Positions 24,086 to 36,868 of a stretch of 64,000 bases of DNA are shown in pieces (positions within the stretch are counted from its first letter, which is position 1; every line of letters begins with the position of its first letter). The translations under genes were made by a program, and so were the position numbers. This DNA is from Phylloscopus collybita (taxonomy: Eukaryota; Chordata; Aves; Passeriformes; Phylloscopidae): assembly GCA_027886175.1 (NCBI GenBank), contig JAJNNQ010000004.1, forward strand, positions 2,938,001 through 3,002,000, given 5' to 3'. The notes beneath the pieces are model-generated. The model saw nothing but the letters and a program-made list of their open reading frames with translations. It had not been told where the DNA came from and did not search any database.

Positions 24086-27000
24086 AGCATGGCAGGCCTG
24101 TTTGGGGGGAATATGCATGACATATGCATATGAATGATTAAAGTGTTTTCATGATTAATAGGATATTGAAAATCTCTACTTCACAAGATAAGAGAGATTA
24201 TTTTCCCCCTGAGACTAGAATGTCTATAAATTAAATGGAGGAAATGGTTGACTAGGACCAGAGACCACAGATCACCCAGCTCCAGCATTCAGTCTTGGAC
24301 TATGACCAGTGACAAATGCTCTTCTGGACAAGGGTAATATGGGAGTTAGTATTTGGAGACAATTTGGCAATTCACTTAAAATTCTGTCCTTGGTATATCT
24401 AACAGTTAAGTTTTGTTGAGAAAAAAACTTTTTTGCATTTTGTGTTTAGACTGCTGCAGAGTTAAACAGTGGCTCTTTTTCTGCCATGTGGGAGTAGTGA
24501 TTCCTGCCACTGCAGGACTGCCCTCACTACCTCCAGCTGTCCCTCCTTAGTGGAAGTCTGTGCCCCATGTTGTCATGCAGGGCATGTGTCCTTTCCCTGG
24601 CCCCGCTGTCTGCCTCTGGCCATTCTGCCACCTTGTATGAGCACTAGCACTTCTCATTCCTTCCTAGCTCTTAATCACTGATCCTCAGAGCACATCACCT
24701 TAAGCATGTTCCTCTTCCAGTCCTGGTTGTCTTTGCTGACCTATGGGAAGCAAGCTTGCAAAATGTCTCTTATTTGCTATGAGCTGGAGAGAGGGTAAAT
24801 TTTAATTACTCTCTGAAGCCAATGGGTTGGACAACCTCTCCCTGCAGCCCCTAGGCACTGTGCATTCTGTTCTGTAAATCCGATGCTTTATTAGATCTGC
24901 TGTAGCAGAAAATGAAATTTAAAACTCAGTGTAGACTTATTTTAGATGCAGTAGTAGCAGAATTAAGAAGGGAAATATCTTTGACTTATTGGGGGAAGTA
25001 ATTTAGGAAGAAATTGGAATGGTTAATTAGAGGAAATTATCTCTATCTAATTCTCAAAGGCTAATTTAAATGCTCCAGTCTTTCTCATGTGAGGAAAAAT
25101 CTATTTTAATAGCTTAGATTATTATCAAGGAATGTAACATTAGTGGTAGCAAAAGAATTTCACAAGTTTTCCATGAAAAAATATTATTGAAGTAGCATCT
25201 GAATATTATGACAGAGATGTAAAAATCATAGTGGGCCTCTTTTTTTTATTATTATTTTATTCTTGGGGAGTGGACGGTGGGGGGCAGGAAGAAGATGGGG
25301 AAATAGATTTATAAATCTTTTCAAATTTTCATGTACACCATAAATGCTAAAACTTTGACACCAAAAGCTGTATCTGCGTGATTCCTGCATTTTAGAGTAA
25401 ATAAAAAATAAACATTTGACCTCTTGACAAAATCCCAGAATCTGTAAGGATGTCAGTAAAAGTACCTCTTTTATACAAGAGGTATGATATTGCAAGTTCC
25501 CAAAACATGTTGTTTTATTTGGTTTCAACTAAAGAAAAGTCTCGTGTTGATTAACTACCCTTCTTCAATTTAATCTTTTACTCAGCCTTTCAGTTGTTTA
25601 AGTACGAGCTTGGGAGTAATGTTTGACAATTTTCCCAAAGCAGAATTCTGTCTTTCTTGTGCTGAAGGCGTAAGGTTTTGCAAATTGTGCTGTCTGTGAG
25701 GTGGTTGTAGATGATCATCTTGCAAAACACCCTTGTCACATTACCAATATGTTCCAGTCTCCTTTGCCTTGGCTGGGATTGTCAGTTGTCTCACCTCTAA
25801 TGCAGTAGTTCTCTTCTGGCTGAAGCAGCTTCTCTCCCCAGGCATCTGGTACCTGATCCCTGGCTAAAGCTCTGGTGGCTCAAGAGAAGCCTTGGTTGGG
25901 ATTTTACCTGTTTTCAGTTAGAAGAGGACATTGCTCCTTTCCAGTCTGACTAGTTTTCTGTGCTGACCCAGCCTGTCCCACCTGATGCAAAGGACATAGT
26001 GCATTAGAGAAAAATGATAAGACGGGGCCTAGAGATGGTCTGTGACTGCCACTATCACTGTGAATGTGCTGCACCAGATTTTGTTGCTGTTGGCACTGTA
26101 CCTTTTCTGGAACAATATAAAGCATTTGGACACGAAATTCAGTTCTTAGTTTCATTTACCTTCATTCTCACAAGAACTAAAAGCAAGCCAGCCAACAGCT
26201 CCTCTGTCAGAATACCCTTTGTCTTCCAAAATCAGTAAAAAGCTGTTGCACAGTAATGTGTTTAGCATGAATCCAGGCACCAGCCTGTGTATGGTCATTA
26301 GATATGAGGGAGAGTTTGTATGGGAAACTCCAGGAAATTGTGTTAGGGAGTCAGCCCTACAGACCACACAGGAAGAGCCTTTCATTTTGTCCTGAGAGGT
26401 GGTAAACCTATTAAGCTACCTTTGGGAAGGATGGATGACATTTATTCACTGGGTAGATAACTCATGTCTCATGACAGTAACTGAATTACCTAATGAGAAG
26501 TAGAAGGCTGTTTTTTCCTTTGGGAGATACATATTCTATGTAGTTATGCATCTTTTGCACCAAGGATACTTTGCTTCATCTAGTGCACATTCTGCTCTTC
26601 ACTGACATTTTTGCGAAGGAGTGGGACAGATTCTGCCATGTTTGTCTAAAATAAATATGCAGTGATTTATATTTTCAGAAGAATAATTCCATTCTGCTCA
26701 TGTTACTATAATAAACTTGCCTTTATTTGGTTTGCTTGTTTTAATAACCCAGTTCTGATAATATTGTGTTTTGAAAATCATTAGAAATGTGGACTACTTC
26801 CCACAAAAGTGGTCACTAGTCCACATCTTACATAAATGTGATGTGGCAGCCTGAGACCAAAATACTGATTTGTGAAGTTATCTTTCTACCTACAAGTCTT
26901 AGTGTTAGGTACTCTAGTGGCAGTGAAATTCCATGATGACTCCTTTGTGCCAAAGCTGGTGAGAAGGGCATATACTGTTCTGATGACTTCTTTCCCAAAT

Positions 27001-29589
27001 GTTTATTAGCACCTAGCCCACAATTTTGTAATCAGAATCAAAACCAGTATTCTTCTTTAATTACAAAAAGGAATTACAAGAAAGCAATCAGCACACTCAG
27101 TCCTATGCTTTTAGGCAGAGATTATCCTGGAGGCTGGAAAGAAACAACCTACAAGCAGCTTACTTGATAATAACCCAATGCATAAGACTTTTGTGTCTTT
27201 CCATGGAGCCGTGGATGCTGGCCAAAGGATTTTAGCAGGGTATACCACTGGAGTTTTCTAGTATCACAGACACTGTATTTACAAGTGCAATTAAATACTT
27301 TTGGAAGGGATTATGTAATAGCACATGGGACATGTAGAAAGTAAAGCCAGGTGCTGATCTCATTTGGATTAACTTTAATGTGAAGCAAATGCAAAAATTT
27401 AAGCAAAGATAGTTCATATACAGCTACAGTGCAGTCTGAGTCTCAGTTTGCTCCAAGCTGCCACATGCCTCAGTCCATCCCCTCAGCCCTCTTCTCAGTG
27501 CTCAGACAACTACTGACCTGACACTCTTGTGCTGTCACAGGAGGGTGGATGATGTGAAGGGTCATATTTCTTGGCACTTTGTTTGCTCTCTGGCTTTGCA
27601 AAAGTTCGATTCCACCAGCCCAGATGCCTGCAGCAGATGTTGGCTCCTGCCAGCTGTCACCATCAGAGGGCATGGCAGCAATGTGGCTGTGCTCAAAATG
27701 ATGGTTTCATATACCTTCTATGTGCACCTGTGATGCCCTAAACATGACAGTACAAATTGAGATGGGAAAAGGAAACTTGCAGGGGTAGTATGCAAAAGCA
27801 GAATACAGAAAAGTCCAAAATGTCATGACAGAGAAGAGGTAGGTAAACTGGGTATGAAATGTATGGCCAGAGAATATCAGATCTGCGAAAGACGAGTGAA
27901 GGAAAGAGGCAGACAACAGTTAAAGTGGCTTGAATCAGTGTGGAGAGCTTTCACTGAGCAGGCCAAAGGGAGAAAAGGAAGTCTCTCCTTCTATTTTTAG
28001 CCAAGCAGCTGAATTACTCCACTTCCCTGCCCGCGGGGGTCAGGCAGTAATGGAAACCCCCCTCTGAGCAGCCACTGAGCAGGAGTAAGCCTGGGCTTTG
28101 CCTGCTGGCAGGGCTCATCTCCAGGCACTGTGTGATGGCACATGCTGCAGCACAGACATCCCCTGAGCTGGAGTTCAGGAAAATGAAAATTCTAAGGGAC
28201 CTGTCCAAGTTTGGGCACCTGCTGGCCATCCCAGGGGACTGGGGCATCAAGGGCTGCAAGTGGCCCTCCCCTCTTGACTTCTGGGAGACCACAGCTATGC
28301 CTGGGCAGTGGTGTGTTCCAACCCATGGCCGAGCTCCCCATTAGCACAGCCAGCCTCCATTTCTGCAGTCCCTGTGCCTGTGGGCTTGTGTACCACATCA
28401 TTTTGGGTATATTTGGTAAATCCTCAACTATCTAGAGAGATTATCTTCCTGATTTATCATCAAGCACCTTGTTCTTCTCTAGAGGGCAATTCAGTGCAGC
28501 TAAATTAGGTTCCTGCCTGGCTTTGTGCTTTGAAAGAGCCTTTTTCTCTGTCTAATGACTGCAGAGTACATGCTTTCAACTCACATGCTTAAGTTAGGTT
28601 ATGCTGTGTATGTACTACTGATTATTCTTGGCCTTGTGAGGTGGTATCATCTCAGAAATGCAGATAAAGGATGTGTCTAGCTGAGCAAATAGGATGGGAG
28701 ATGATGTATAAGGCTGAGGGTGACAAAGGAAGAGAGATGATCAGAGCAGTCCTGACATGAGTGTTAATAACACTTACAAGTGTTTGGGTTTCCTTCTCTG
28801 CAGGGAATTCTTGGTGTTGTATTCTCAGGAGCCATTTTCATCAATGGTGGTCTGTGGGGAAGTATAAGAAAATCAGTTAGCTGTACAGCTCTTTGTTATT
28901 CGGGAGTTTTTTAACTTTAAGTTTTTTTTCTTTCATCACAACCCTGAAGCTGGTGTTTGAGGAAGAAATGGATGAACTGACATCACCTTTTTGTGCTTTA
29001 AAGGTCTGTGAAGAGAAGAGGAGGTAAAATGTAGCAGGTAATTCAGTACTGCCAGGCTCATATCTTTTATTCAGAACATGGCCATCAGGTTTAATTTTTG
29101 GTTTTGCATTTTTGAGTTATTATCCAAAAAGGGTGGGCACAAGGGGGCCACAAAGGATGGAGGTTTCATATCTCTCTATTGAGATTGTCTCTCTACTTGA
29201 GAGAATCAAAGGATTATCTCTATTGAGATTATCCTTTTCAGTTCAACTTGCTGCCTGTGAAAAGCGAGGCTTTGCTGGGCCTGAATGGTTTGTGAAACAT
29301 GGGATATTGCACTGTTGCATGTGGTGCCTTGGAAGAGGCAGAGCTAATTCAACCCCTACAGATCAAGAGAGGTGTGAATGTGGTGACCACAACCTTAAGG
29401 GGCAGAATCTCGCAAGAATGGGCCCTATAAGCATCATAGGGCACCTGCAGTGACAAAATAAGCCATCTTGTCCTGCTGTGTCCAGTGTTCTTGCTTAGTT
29501 TACATTTGTGGGTAGGAATGGCTTATGGTGAGAACAAATGCTGTGCTCAGAAGCTGTCTGGAGGGAAGAAGGATGAGCTGGTGCTGAGT
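24086..29589. other. Unique, largely AT-rich non-coding sequence
   Basis: No gene or recognised interspersed repeat is seen in 5.5 kb. The stretch 24880-25220 is AT-rich with several TAAT cores and could be a conserved non-coding element, but conservation cannot be judged here. Confidence 0.45.
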
Positions 29590-29960
29590 TATAGCAGAGC
29601 AGGACAATCCCCTCCCTTGCCTGGCTGGTGGTGCTGTGCCTGATGCTCCCCAGGACATGTGTGTCCCTCCTGGCTGCCAGGGCACTGCTCACTCATATTC
29701 AGGTTGCCATCAACCAGGATGCCCAGGACCCTTTCCACAACACTGTTCTCCAGTCTCTTGTTCCTTAATTTGTCCATACATCCAGGGTTGCCCTGTCCCA
29801 TGTGCAGAATCAGCATCTTCCCTTGTTAAATGTCACACAGTTGGTGATTGCTCAGCCCTGTAATTTCTTATGTCTCCCTACAGAGCCTCTCTGTCTTTGA
29901 GGGATACAAGACTTCCTCCCAGTATCTCTGCTCACTTTTGAATAACTCTTGAGCTGAATT
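29590..29960 (-). mobile_element. Diverged CR1 LINE ORF2 fragment
   Basis: Read on the minus strand the translation contains VLGILVDGNLNMSEQC, which corresponds to the LGVLVD...LNMSQQC part of CR1 ORF2 downstream of the catalytic core. Flanking nucleotide blocks are in CR1 order. It has neither the catalytic core nor the 3' tail. Confidence 0.78.
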
Positions 29961-32900
29961 TGGGCAGTTTATCAGAGTTGCTGCTCTGGGTCTTTCAGCT
30001 GGTGAATGCACTGCCAGAGACTAAGGCAGACCTGAGTGCAGCAGGTGAATGTCTCCTGTTGAGCTCAGAGCTGCTGTTTGCCTGATGTCCCTGAGGAGAA
30101 AGGGTATCACCCCACACACCCTGCTGAGCTTGGCTGCAATGTGATCTTTCTGTAGCAGCTGCTTTTTATGGCAGAGACACCATCAGCTCAGGACTGGCTA
30201 GGATCTCTGACCCGGTACTCCCTTCCTTCTGCACCAGATGAACCAGCCTGCACCTCCGGAGCACCAGTGGGAGCTTAGTGGTGTTGTGGCCAGTAGTTAA
30301 TAGACAGAAGCTGGGCAAACTACCTTCTGCTGTATCCCACTTCTGCTCCAAGGCCTGGGCTCTATGTGCCAGTGCAGTCCCAAGGTGGGGACTGACATCA
30401 TTCTTCTGCAGGGCAGGTTGCTGCAAAAGGAGAAGCACAGGAACTCCTCTCACTGGTAAAGGAAAAGCATATGAAAAGCTGAGAAAAACAAATGCTCAAA
30501 TATCAGTCACTCGATCTCTGTCCCAATTTAGAAAAATGCATTGAATGAGAGGCCCTACCACCTTGGTTCCCACCTATCCTCTGCTTGATCCTGGGGACTC
30601 CAAGGTTCACTTTTCCTGGAAGAGAGCCAGGAAATTAATTTTTACTGCCAGTAAAAATGTCAGTAGGAGTACCTGCTGGAAATAGGCAGTAGTCCTCTCA
30701 CTGAAAGGCTGGAGATGGGCTTATCTGCCCTCATGAAAGGGCTATAGTGGCCCCAGGAACAATGGATGATTATTATTGAGGAGGTTTTGAAGCTGGCTAG
30801 TAGAATTATTTTAATATTGCTGAGATTTTATTATGCCTGAGATGTGTTAGGCACTGAGAGCCTTGGGCAGACTTTTTTAAAAATTATTATTGCTTAAGCT
30901 GACATGATGAATCAGTGTTGGTACCTGGTCTCAGCTAGATTTGATACAATGTCTGTACCTGCTGTTCTGGTTCTGAATTTTTTTCCATTGTGCAGATTCT
31001 GCAGATAAGATCTGTGCTGTGATTTGAAAATGAAATATTGGGGATATAGAAAAACAATTATATTTTCAGGAAGCTGAAAGGTACATGAGCAAGACTCCAG
31101 TGATGCTGCATGTTTGAATCTTGGCTCATTTGGAAATCCAACAGATGAAACCATCTTCTTCAAATTTTGCTGGCAGAGGCATCACAGCTGTACTTGGAGC
31201 ACTTCTCCCTTTCTGGCTTTTGTTCATAATTCCAGCCAATCTGACATTTTTTCTTAGGCTTCAGACCTGCTGTTCCTCAGCCTGCATCCTCATAGGCAGC
31301 ACATGGGTCACAGTAGTTTACAAGAAGGTATTTATTTCTTTGGCATCAACTGAAAATCTAATTTGCTACATGCATTTTGAGGTGCACATAAGCAGATACC
31401 TCAGGCAAACGAGGAGAGTGACTAAGAGGCAAGGATGTGCTGTGGACACACCCTGGAAGTGCATACTTATTATGCTGTGTTATGTAATGAGGACCTGGGC
31501 TCGATGTCAGCATTAGGTCACAGCCTTGAACACATCCCTGCCTCTCCCAGCAGGTTCAGACAAAGCTTCTGACATGCACAGCAGCTCCAGTGTTGCCTCA
31601 GTGTCTGCACAATAAACAAGGCTGAATGTGTATGGTTTTATTGCTCTCTTGCCTGTGCCTGTGTCAAACCAACCCTAGACAATAGCTTGGTTTTGGGGAC
31701 AAATGAGGGGAAAAGCAAGCAAACAAACAAACAAACAAATGAAAAGAGAAAATGCAAGAGAAACTGTTGGTAGCAGTTACTGTTCAGTTCAGACAGTGTA
31801 TTATCCCTTGCATGGTATCCAGGGGAACCTCAGGAGCTCCCTAGCAACAATATAGCAGGAAAAGGAAGTGTCTTAATTCCTGGAGGTAATGTGTTTGTGC
31901 AGGGCTATTGGCCCTTGGGCACTATCTATTCTGGTGGTAATGGTATGGAGAGCTGCTACCTCCTTCCACAATACTGCCAGGCAGCAAAAATGGCAAAGGC
32001 AGCAATTTCTGAAAATGAGATACAAGAAAAAGAGCAGACATAGTCTAAGGAATCACATGGTCAATCCACGAGGAAGGAAATACTTCTCCAATCATTAACT
32101 GAGATGCATGGCCAGTCTGTGTATTTTACAGAATAAAGCTGTTGTGATCTACGTGTTACCCCTGCTCTCGTAAAACTCCACTTTTTCAATTTCCTTTCCT
32201 TTTTTTCTATCTCCATTTAATCATCCCTTTATCCATATCTAATGTTTCCTTGTTTGTGAAGATGACATATGTGATCCTGCCATTATTCCTCTTACTGCTC
32301 TGCTAAAAGTGGATCATGAAAAAAACAGGAAACCATATTATCCATTCTGCCTCAGAATGGGCTTTATAAAGGATCCTAAATTTCATTGATGGCAAAGCTT
32401 TCAAAGGCTTAACGTAGTTCTCCAAAACAAGAAGGTACTAAGATCCTGTGGGATCTGAGAGACCACTGACACCAGAGACAAATGGCTCCATGTTGAAAAG
32501 TCACCTTACAAAATTGATTTAGGATTTTTAATTTTGAAATTGTGCTTAGACATGTCTCCCCTTTATTATATATACCGTCAGTGCATCTTTAATTTCCTCT
32601 GCATTTGGGATTTGTTCGCCTGTTGCTATTCCCCTGAAGGGCATCATCACAGGGTGAATTTTGCATGAGTTCAACTTTGGCTAAAGGCAGTACCTGAGAA
32701 TTGGTGTGTCCCTCCAGTTCTTCCAGCCCTCTGCTTTGTTCCACTTGGCTAAGCTGATGCATAAATCTCTGTAACCAAAATGGAACTGTTAGCAAAAAAC
32801 TCCCTCACTCTCTCATCATAAAATCTCAAAAAACCCTACTGTGTTGCTCTGTTATCTCCACATGTAAGCTTTGTTCTTGGCAGGCACAGGCACAGATCCC

Positions 32901-34115
32901 AGAAATGGGATCTCTAGGAAAAAGTACAAAGGTGGTCTCAGGTGTCTTTGGGATTGGTAGTTCCCTTCTGTTGCTTACCAGGGTGCAACTTTCAGGCACC
33001 ATATTAAGTGTTGCAGACACCTGCAACAGGGTGTGCCTTTCTGGTTGGGAATGTATGAAGCATTTTGTCTCTAAAACATTGGGGTTTTTTTTCCCTAGAT
33101 TTTATGGATGATTGGAAAGAAATGGAGTGCTCTTTCCCCATGGCATACATTGCTTTCCTCTGTCTTGACATGAAAAGTTTTTCTCACTAAAGGAAATGTG
33201 GACATAGCGATGTAATTTTGCTGTACTCTAGAGTACTCTGACTAGAGGGAATAACATTTGCTTCACCACTGATGCACATTGCACTGCAATGTCATATCTC
33301 TCCTCTATTCAACTCTGCTATGGATACCTGTATCTGATGACACTTTCAACATCAGCAAGGTATAGTTTTGGCAGCTTCATAATCATCCACTGTTTCCTCT
33401 GCTTGGCCATTTGGAGACGAATCTGTGTACCCCCCACCCAGTTTGGTGCTATTGCAGCATTTCTAGCCATGATGAGCTGAGCAGAACTTGGGCTGATGAT
33501 TCATTACTGGAAGAGTGTTGAGCATACAAATGAGAGGGTACAATCAGCAGTGAGGCTTGCTTTACGTATTTCTGCTCTGCTTTGCTTCACCAGTAGGAAC
33601 ATTTCTCAGACCAGCCTGCACTCCTCTGCAGCCCTGATGGCAGGCTATGTAGTGATGTAGCACTGTAGAAACTCCTCTGACAGGCACAGGCAGTGAAAGG
33701 AACCCTGTACTTACTAAATGTGAAGTGCTGCTGGCATGCACCTATTCTGAGCTCCTCCTTTCCTGGTAGCCTCTATCAGTGTGTTTTATTAGTCAGGCAA
33801 GTGAGGAGTTCAAACAAAGACTGAAAGAAAAATAATGGACATATGCATGTCACTGCCTGCCTCATATAAATCAGTGTGCAATGATGAACCATTATTATTT
33901 GTGTGCTTCTAGCTACTTGTAGATGGCCACAATCCAGATTAGATGCTCTCTGTGCCAGTACATCTGATTGTCAATAAGAAGCAGCTGGACTCAGCTGAAG
34001 CAAAAGCTTTTTCCTGCATATGACAGAAGAGTGTTGCTAAAGTTGGCTGACTCCCGGGCTGTGTAGGATATATTCCAACAATAATGTTGTGGGGGTTTTT
34101 TGCTAAACAGTTTCC

Positions 34116-34150
<35 letters not shown>

Positions 34151-34540
34151 AATGTACTCAGGATTTCCCATAATGCATTTTGCAAAGCTAACAGTCAGCA
34201 CTTTATGTGATCTTTTCTCCTTCTGATGATATGAGGTAGGGTTTTGTTTTTTTTTTTTTTGTGTAATTCTATTGATTGTAGTGATTTTATTTCCACTTGT
34301 CTACATCAAAGAGGACCTGAATCAGGACCTGGCGTTTATCCACTCATGGCTGAAAGGCAGGTCGAGGTGGAAAGGGCATAAACATCCACGAAGAACACAA
34401 AAGGATTAAGATACCAGCCCTGTTACAGAAAAATCTCCTGTTAATGCTCTGGCGGCCAGTAGGAATTCATAGTTCACTGAAACCAGCAAGTGGTGGTGTG
34501 GTAGACCAGCAGCTCACCCATTTTCATGCAAGCATTTGAG
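29961..34540. other. Unique non-coding sequence
   Basis: No gene is seen. Simple repeats include (CAAA)n at 31715-31740 and poly-T runs at 34119-34146 and 34247-34260. Confidence 0.5.
34119..34146. repeat. Poly-T run of 28
   Basis: An uninterrupted homopolymer that is prone to length errors in assemblies. Confidence 0.95.
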
Positions 34541-35071
34541 TACATGAACACAGCATCCAGCTCTGGGGTCCCAGCATAGAAAGGACATTGAACTATTGAA
34601 GCAAGTCCAGAGGAGGCCGTCCAGAGGAGGCCACCCAGATGATCAGAGGGATGAAGCGTCTCTCCTATGAGGAAAGACTATGAGAGAATTGGGATTTTTC
34701 AGCCTGGAGAAGAGGCAGCTTCAGGGTGATCTAATTTGGCCTTTCAGTAACTGAAGGGAGCCTACAAGAAAGAAGAGGAGAGGTATTTCCAAGAGCATGT
34801 AATGACAGGGAAAGGAAAAATTACTTTTGACTGCAAGAGCGTAGGTTTAGATTTGATATAAGGAAAAATTCTTTACTGTAAGGGTGATGAGGCACTGAAA
34901 CAGAGAAACTGTGGCTGCCCCATCCCTCCAAGTTTTCAAGGCCAGGTTGGATGGAGCTCTAAGCATCCTGGTCTAGTGAAAGGTCTCCCTGTCAATGGTA
35001 GGGGTGTTGGAACTAGTTGGTCTTTAAGATTCCATCCAACTCAGGCCGTTCCATGACTCTGTGATTCTCTG
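34541..35071 (+). mobile_element. CR1 LINE 3' fragment
   Basis: The copy covers the last part of ORF2 and the 3' UTR (CAGCCTGGAGAAGAGG, then TTTAGATTTGATATAAGG, then TGGCTGCCCCATCCCTCC) and ends in GTTCCATGACTCTGTGATTCT. A perfect 14-bp tandem duplication (GTCCAGAGGAGGCC at 34605-34618 and 34619-34632) lies within it. Confidence 0.94.
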
Positions 35072-35685
35072 ACTTATGATTTCTTTAGGGAAACAGATGA
35101 GCCAAACTGTTATGCTGCTTTCCAGGTGCCAAAAAGTGGCCTGTTGTCTCTTTGCATTAGTTACTTGTGTTGAGGTTGTAGTGGTATTTCTAGGTTGAAG
35201 TGGGTAAATATTTGTTCTGATGATGCACTCTAATGCCCCTCTCCTCTGAGCAATACAGTTATTCATAGAAGCGAGGAAATTTAGCACGGAATAGCTCAGA
35301 AAACTCACTCTTTCCTATTTGGAGCCCTAATTAGAGCAATTAATCACTGCTGCTTCTGCCATCTAAGCTTTCAGGCTAGAATATATTGTCCTCTCTTGTC
35401 AGAGCAGAAATGTAAAAATGGTTTCCCTTTACCTGACACTTTGCCAGTACAGCCTTTATCAGTGTCTGCCTCCTACCATCTTCCATCTTCCCTGAGAGCT
35501 GGAGCTGAAAATGCAAAGAACAAAATGATGTGACTGTTCCAAAAGAAAGAAGAGGTGTGAAATTTTAACATATCAGCTTCTAGTCTGTTTATGTGGGTTT
35601 CAGCTGGATGTCTCCGTTTGCATTACCTTTCCTGGGAATTTTTTTTTGGGTTTCCATATTGCTGTAACAAGCTGATCATTTTCAG
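35072..35685. other. Unique non-coding spacer between CR1 copies
   Basis: Nothing gene-like is seen. Confidence 0.5.
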
Positions 35686-36010
35686 AGAATCAGAATCACT
35701 ACATTAGAAGAGATCTCCAAGATCATCAAGTCCAACCCAGCCCTAACACCTCAACTGAACCATGGTACCAAGTGCCACATCCAGTCTTTCTTTAAACACA
35801 TCCAGAGATGGTGACTCCACCACCTCCCTGAGCAGACCATTTGAGTACTTTATCACTTTTTCTGTAAAAACTTTTTCCTAATATCCAACCTATACTTCCC
35901 TTGGTGCAGCTTAAGGCTGTGTCCTCTCGTTCTGTCAGTTGCTGCCTGGAGAAAGAGATCAAGCTCCACCTAGCTACAACCACCCTTCAGGAAGTTGTAG
36001 AGGGGAACTG
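35686..36010 (-). mobile_element. CR1 LINE 3' fragment, same subfamily as 15715 copy
   Basis: The plus strand reads from AGAATCAGAATCAC through TCCAACCCAGCCCTAACACC, CCAAGTGCCACATCCAGTC and TCTGTCAGTTGCTGCC. These blocks are the reverse of the 3' end at 16560-16860, placing both in one CR1 subfamily in inverted orientation. Confidence 0.95.
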
Positions 36011-36774
36011 CCCTGACATTTTTGGGGGGGAAATACCCTGACATTTGCACTGTAAACAGGGGTGTTCTTTCCACTTGCTGCAACTAAATTTCCCCTCACA
36101 AAATCCCTACCTATTGAAGTTTTCCAGGTATGTGCCCAGGAGAGGGCAGGATAAGGATTAGGTTGCCTCTGTGTGTTTTAACTCCGTATCTGCCCCTTCG
36201 CTGGTCTATCAGTATTTAATTTAACTGGTTACATGTGATTGTCATTCTGCTTGCCCTGCTTCCCCGTGTATCAATGTGCATCAGGTGATAAGCTGTAGGG
36301 GCTGGGGACACAGCACAGCACCCTGGCCCTTCGCTATCTCAAACTCTGTAAGTGAGGGAGATCAGTGCTGTGGTCTCTCTTCTGTGTGTTCTTGTGACAG
36401 CAATACCCTCTCCAGGAAAGAAAGGCATTTCTTTTGACACCTGACCTGGTGTGCTGCACCCTTGGGTGCACTGAGGGTCTGTGCTGCTGAGGATCTCAGG
36501 GGCCTGCAGTATTAAGTGAGAAGCTGAAGATCTGAACAGTACCCTGCTTTTTTTTTTTTTTTTCCTGAGAAAAACTGGTGGTATCTTTTTGTGCAAAGAC
36601 CTGCAGGTTCCACTGGGGCCATGGGGCCGCCCATGATGGTGGCAGTGCCTGCACTTCTGCTGAGATTTAGTGGCTGAGTGGGGGTGCTCTGATGTACTGC
36701 TGCTGTGCTGAACAGAATGGAAGAGCTTGGTTCTGCAGTAGGGAAGATGAAAATGGTCATCTGTCCACAGCCAG

Positions 36775-36776
<2 letters not shown>

Positions 36777-36817
<41 letters not shown>
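36777..36817. repeat. (CA)n microsatellite, about 20 units
   Basis: An uninterrupted CA/AC run. It creates Val-Cys and His-Thr open frames on the two strands that are not genes. Confidence 0.98.
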
Positions 36818-36844
36818 GAAAACCAAAACACCAAACCTCCCCCC

Positions 36845-36868
36845 CAAACAAACAAACAAACAAACAAA
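36845..36868. repeat. (CAAA)n microsatellite
   Basis: About five CAAA units follow the CA repeat. Confidence 0.9.
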
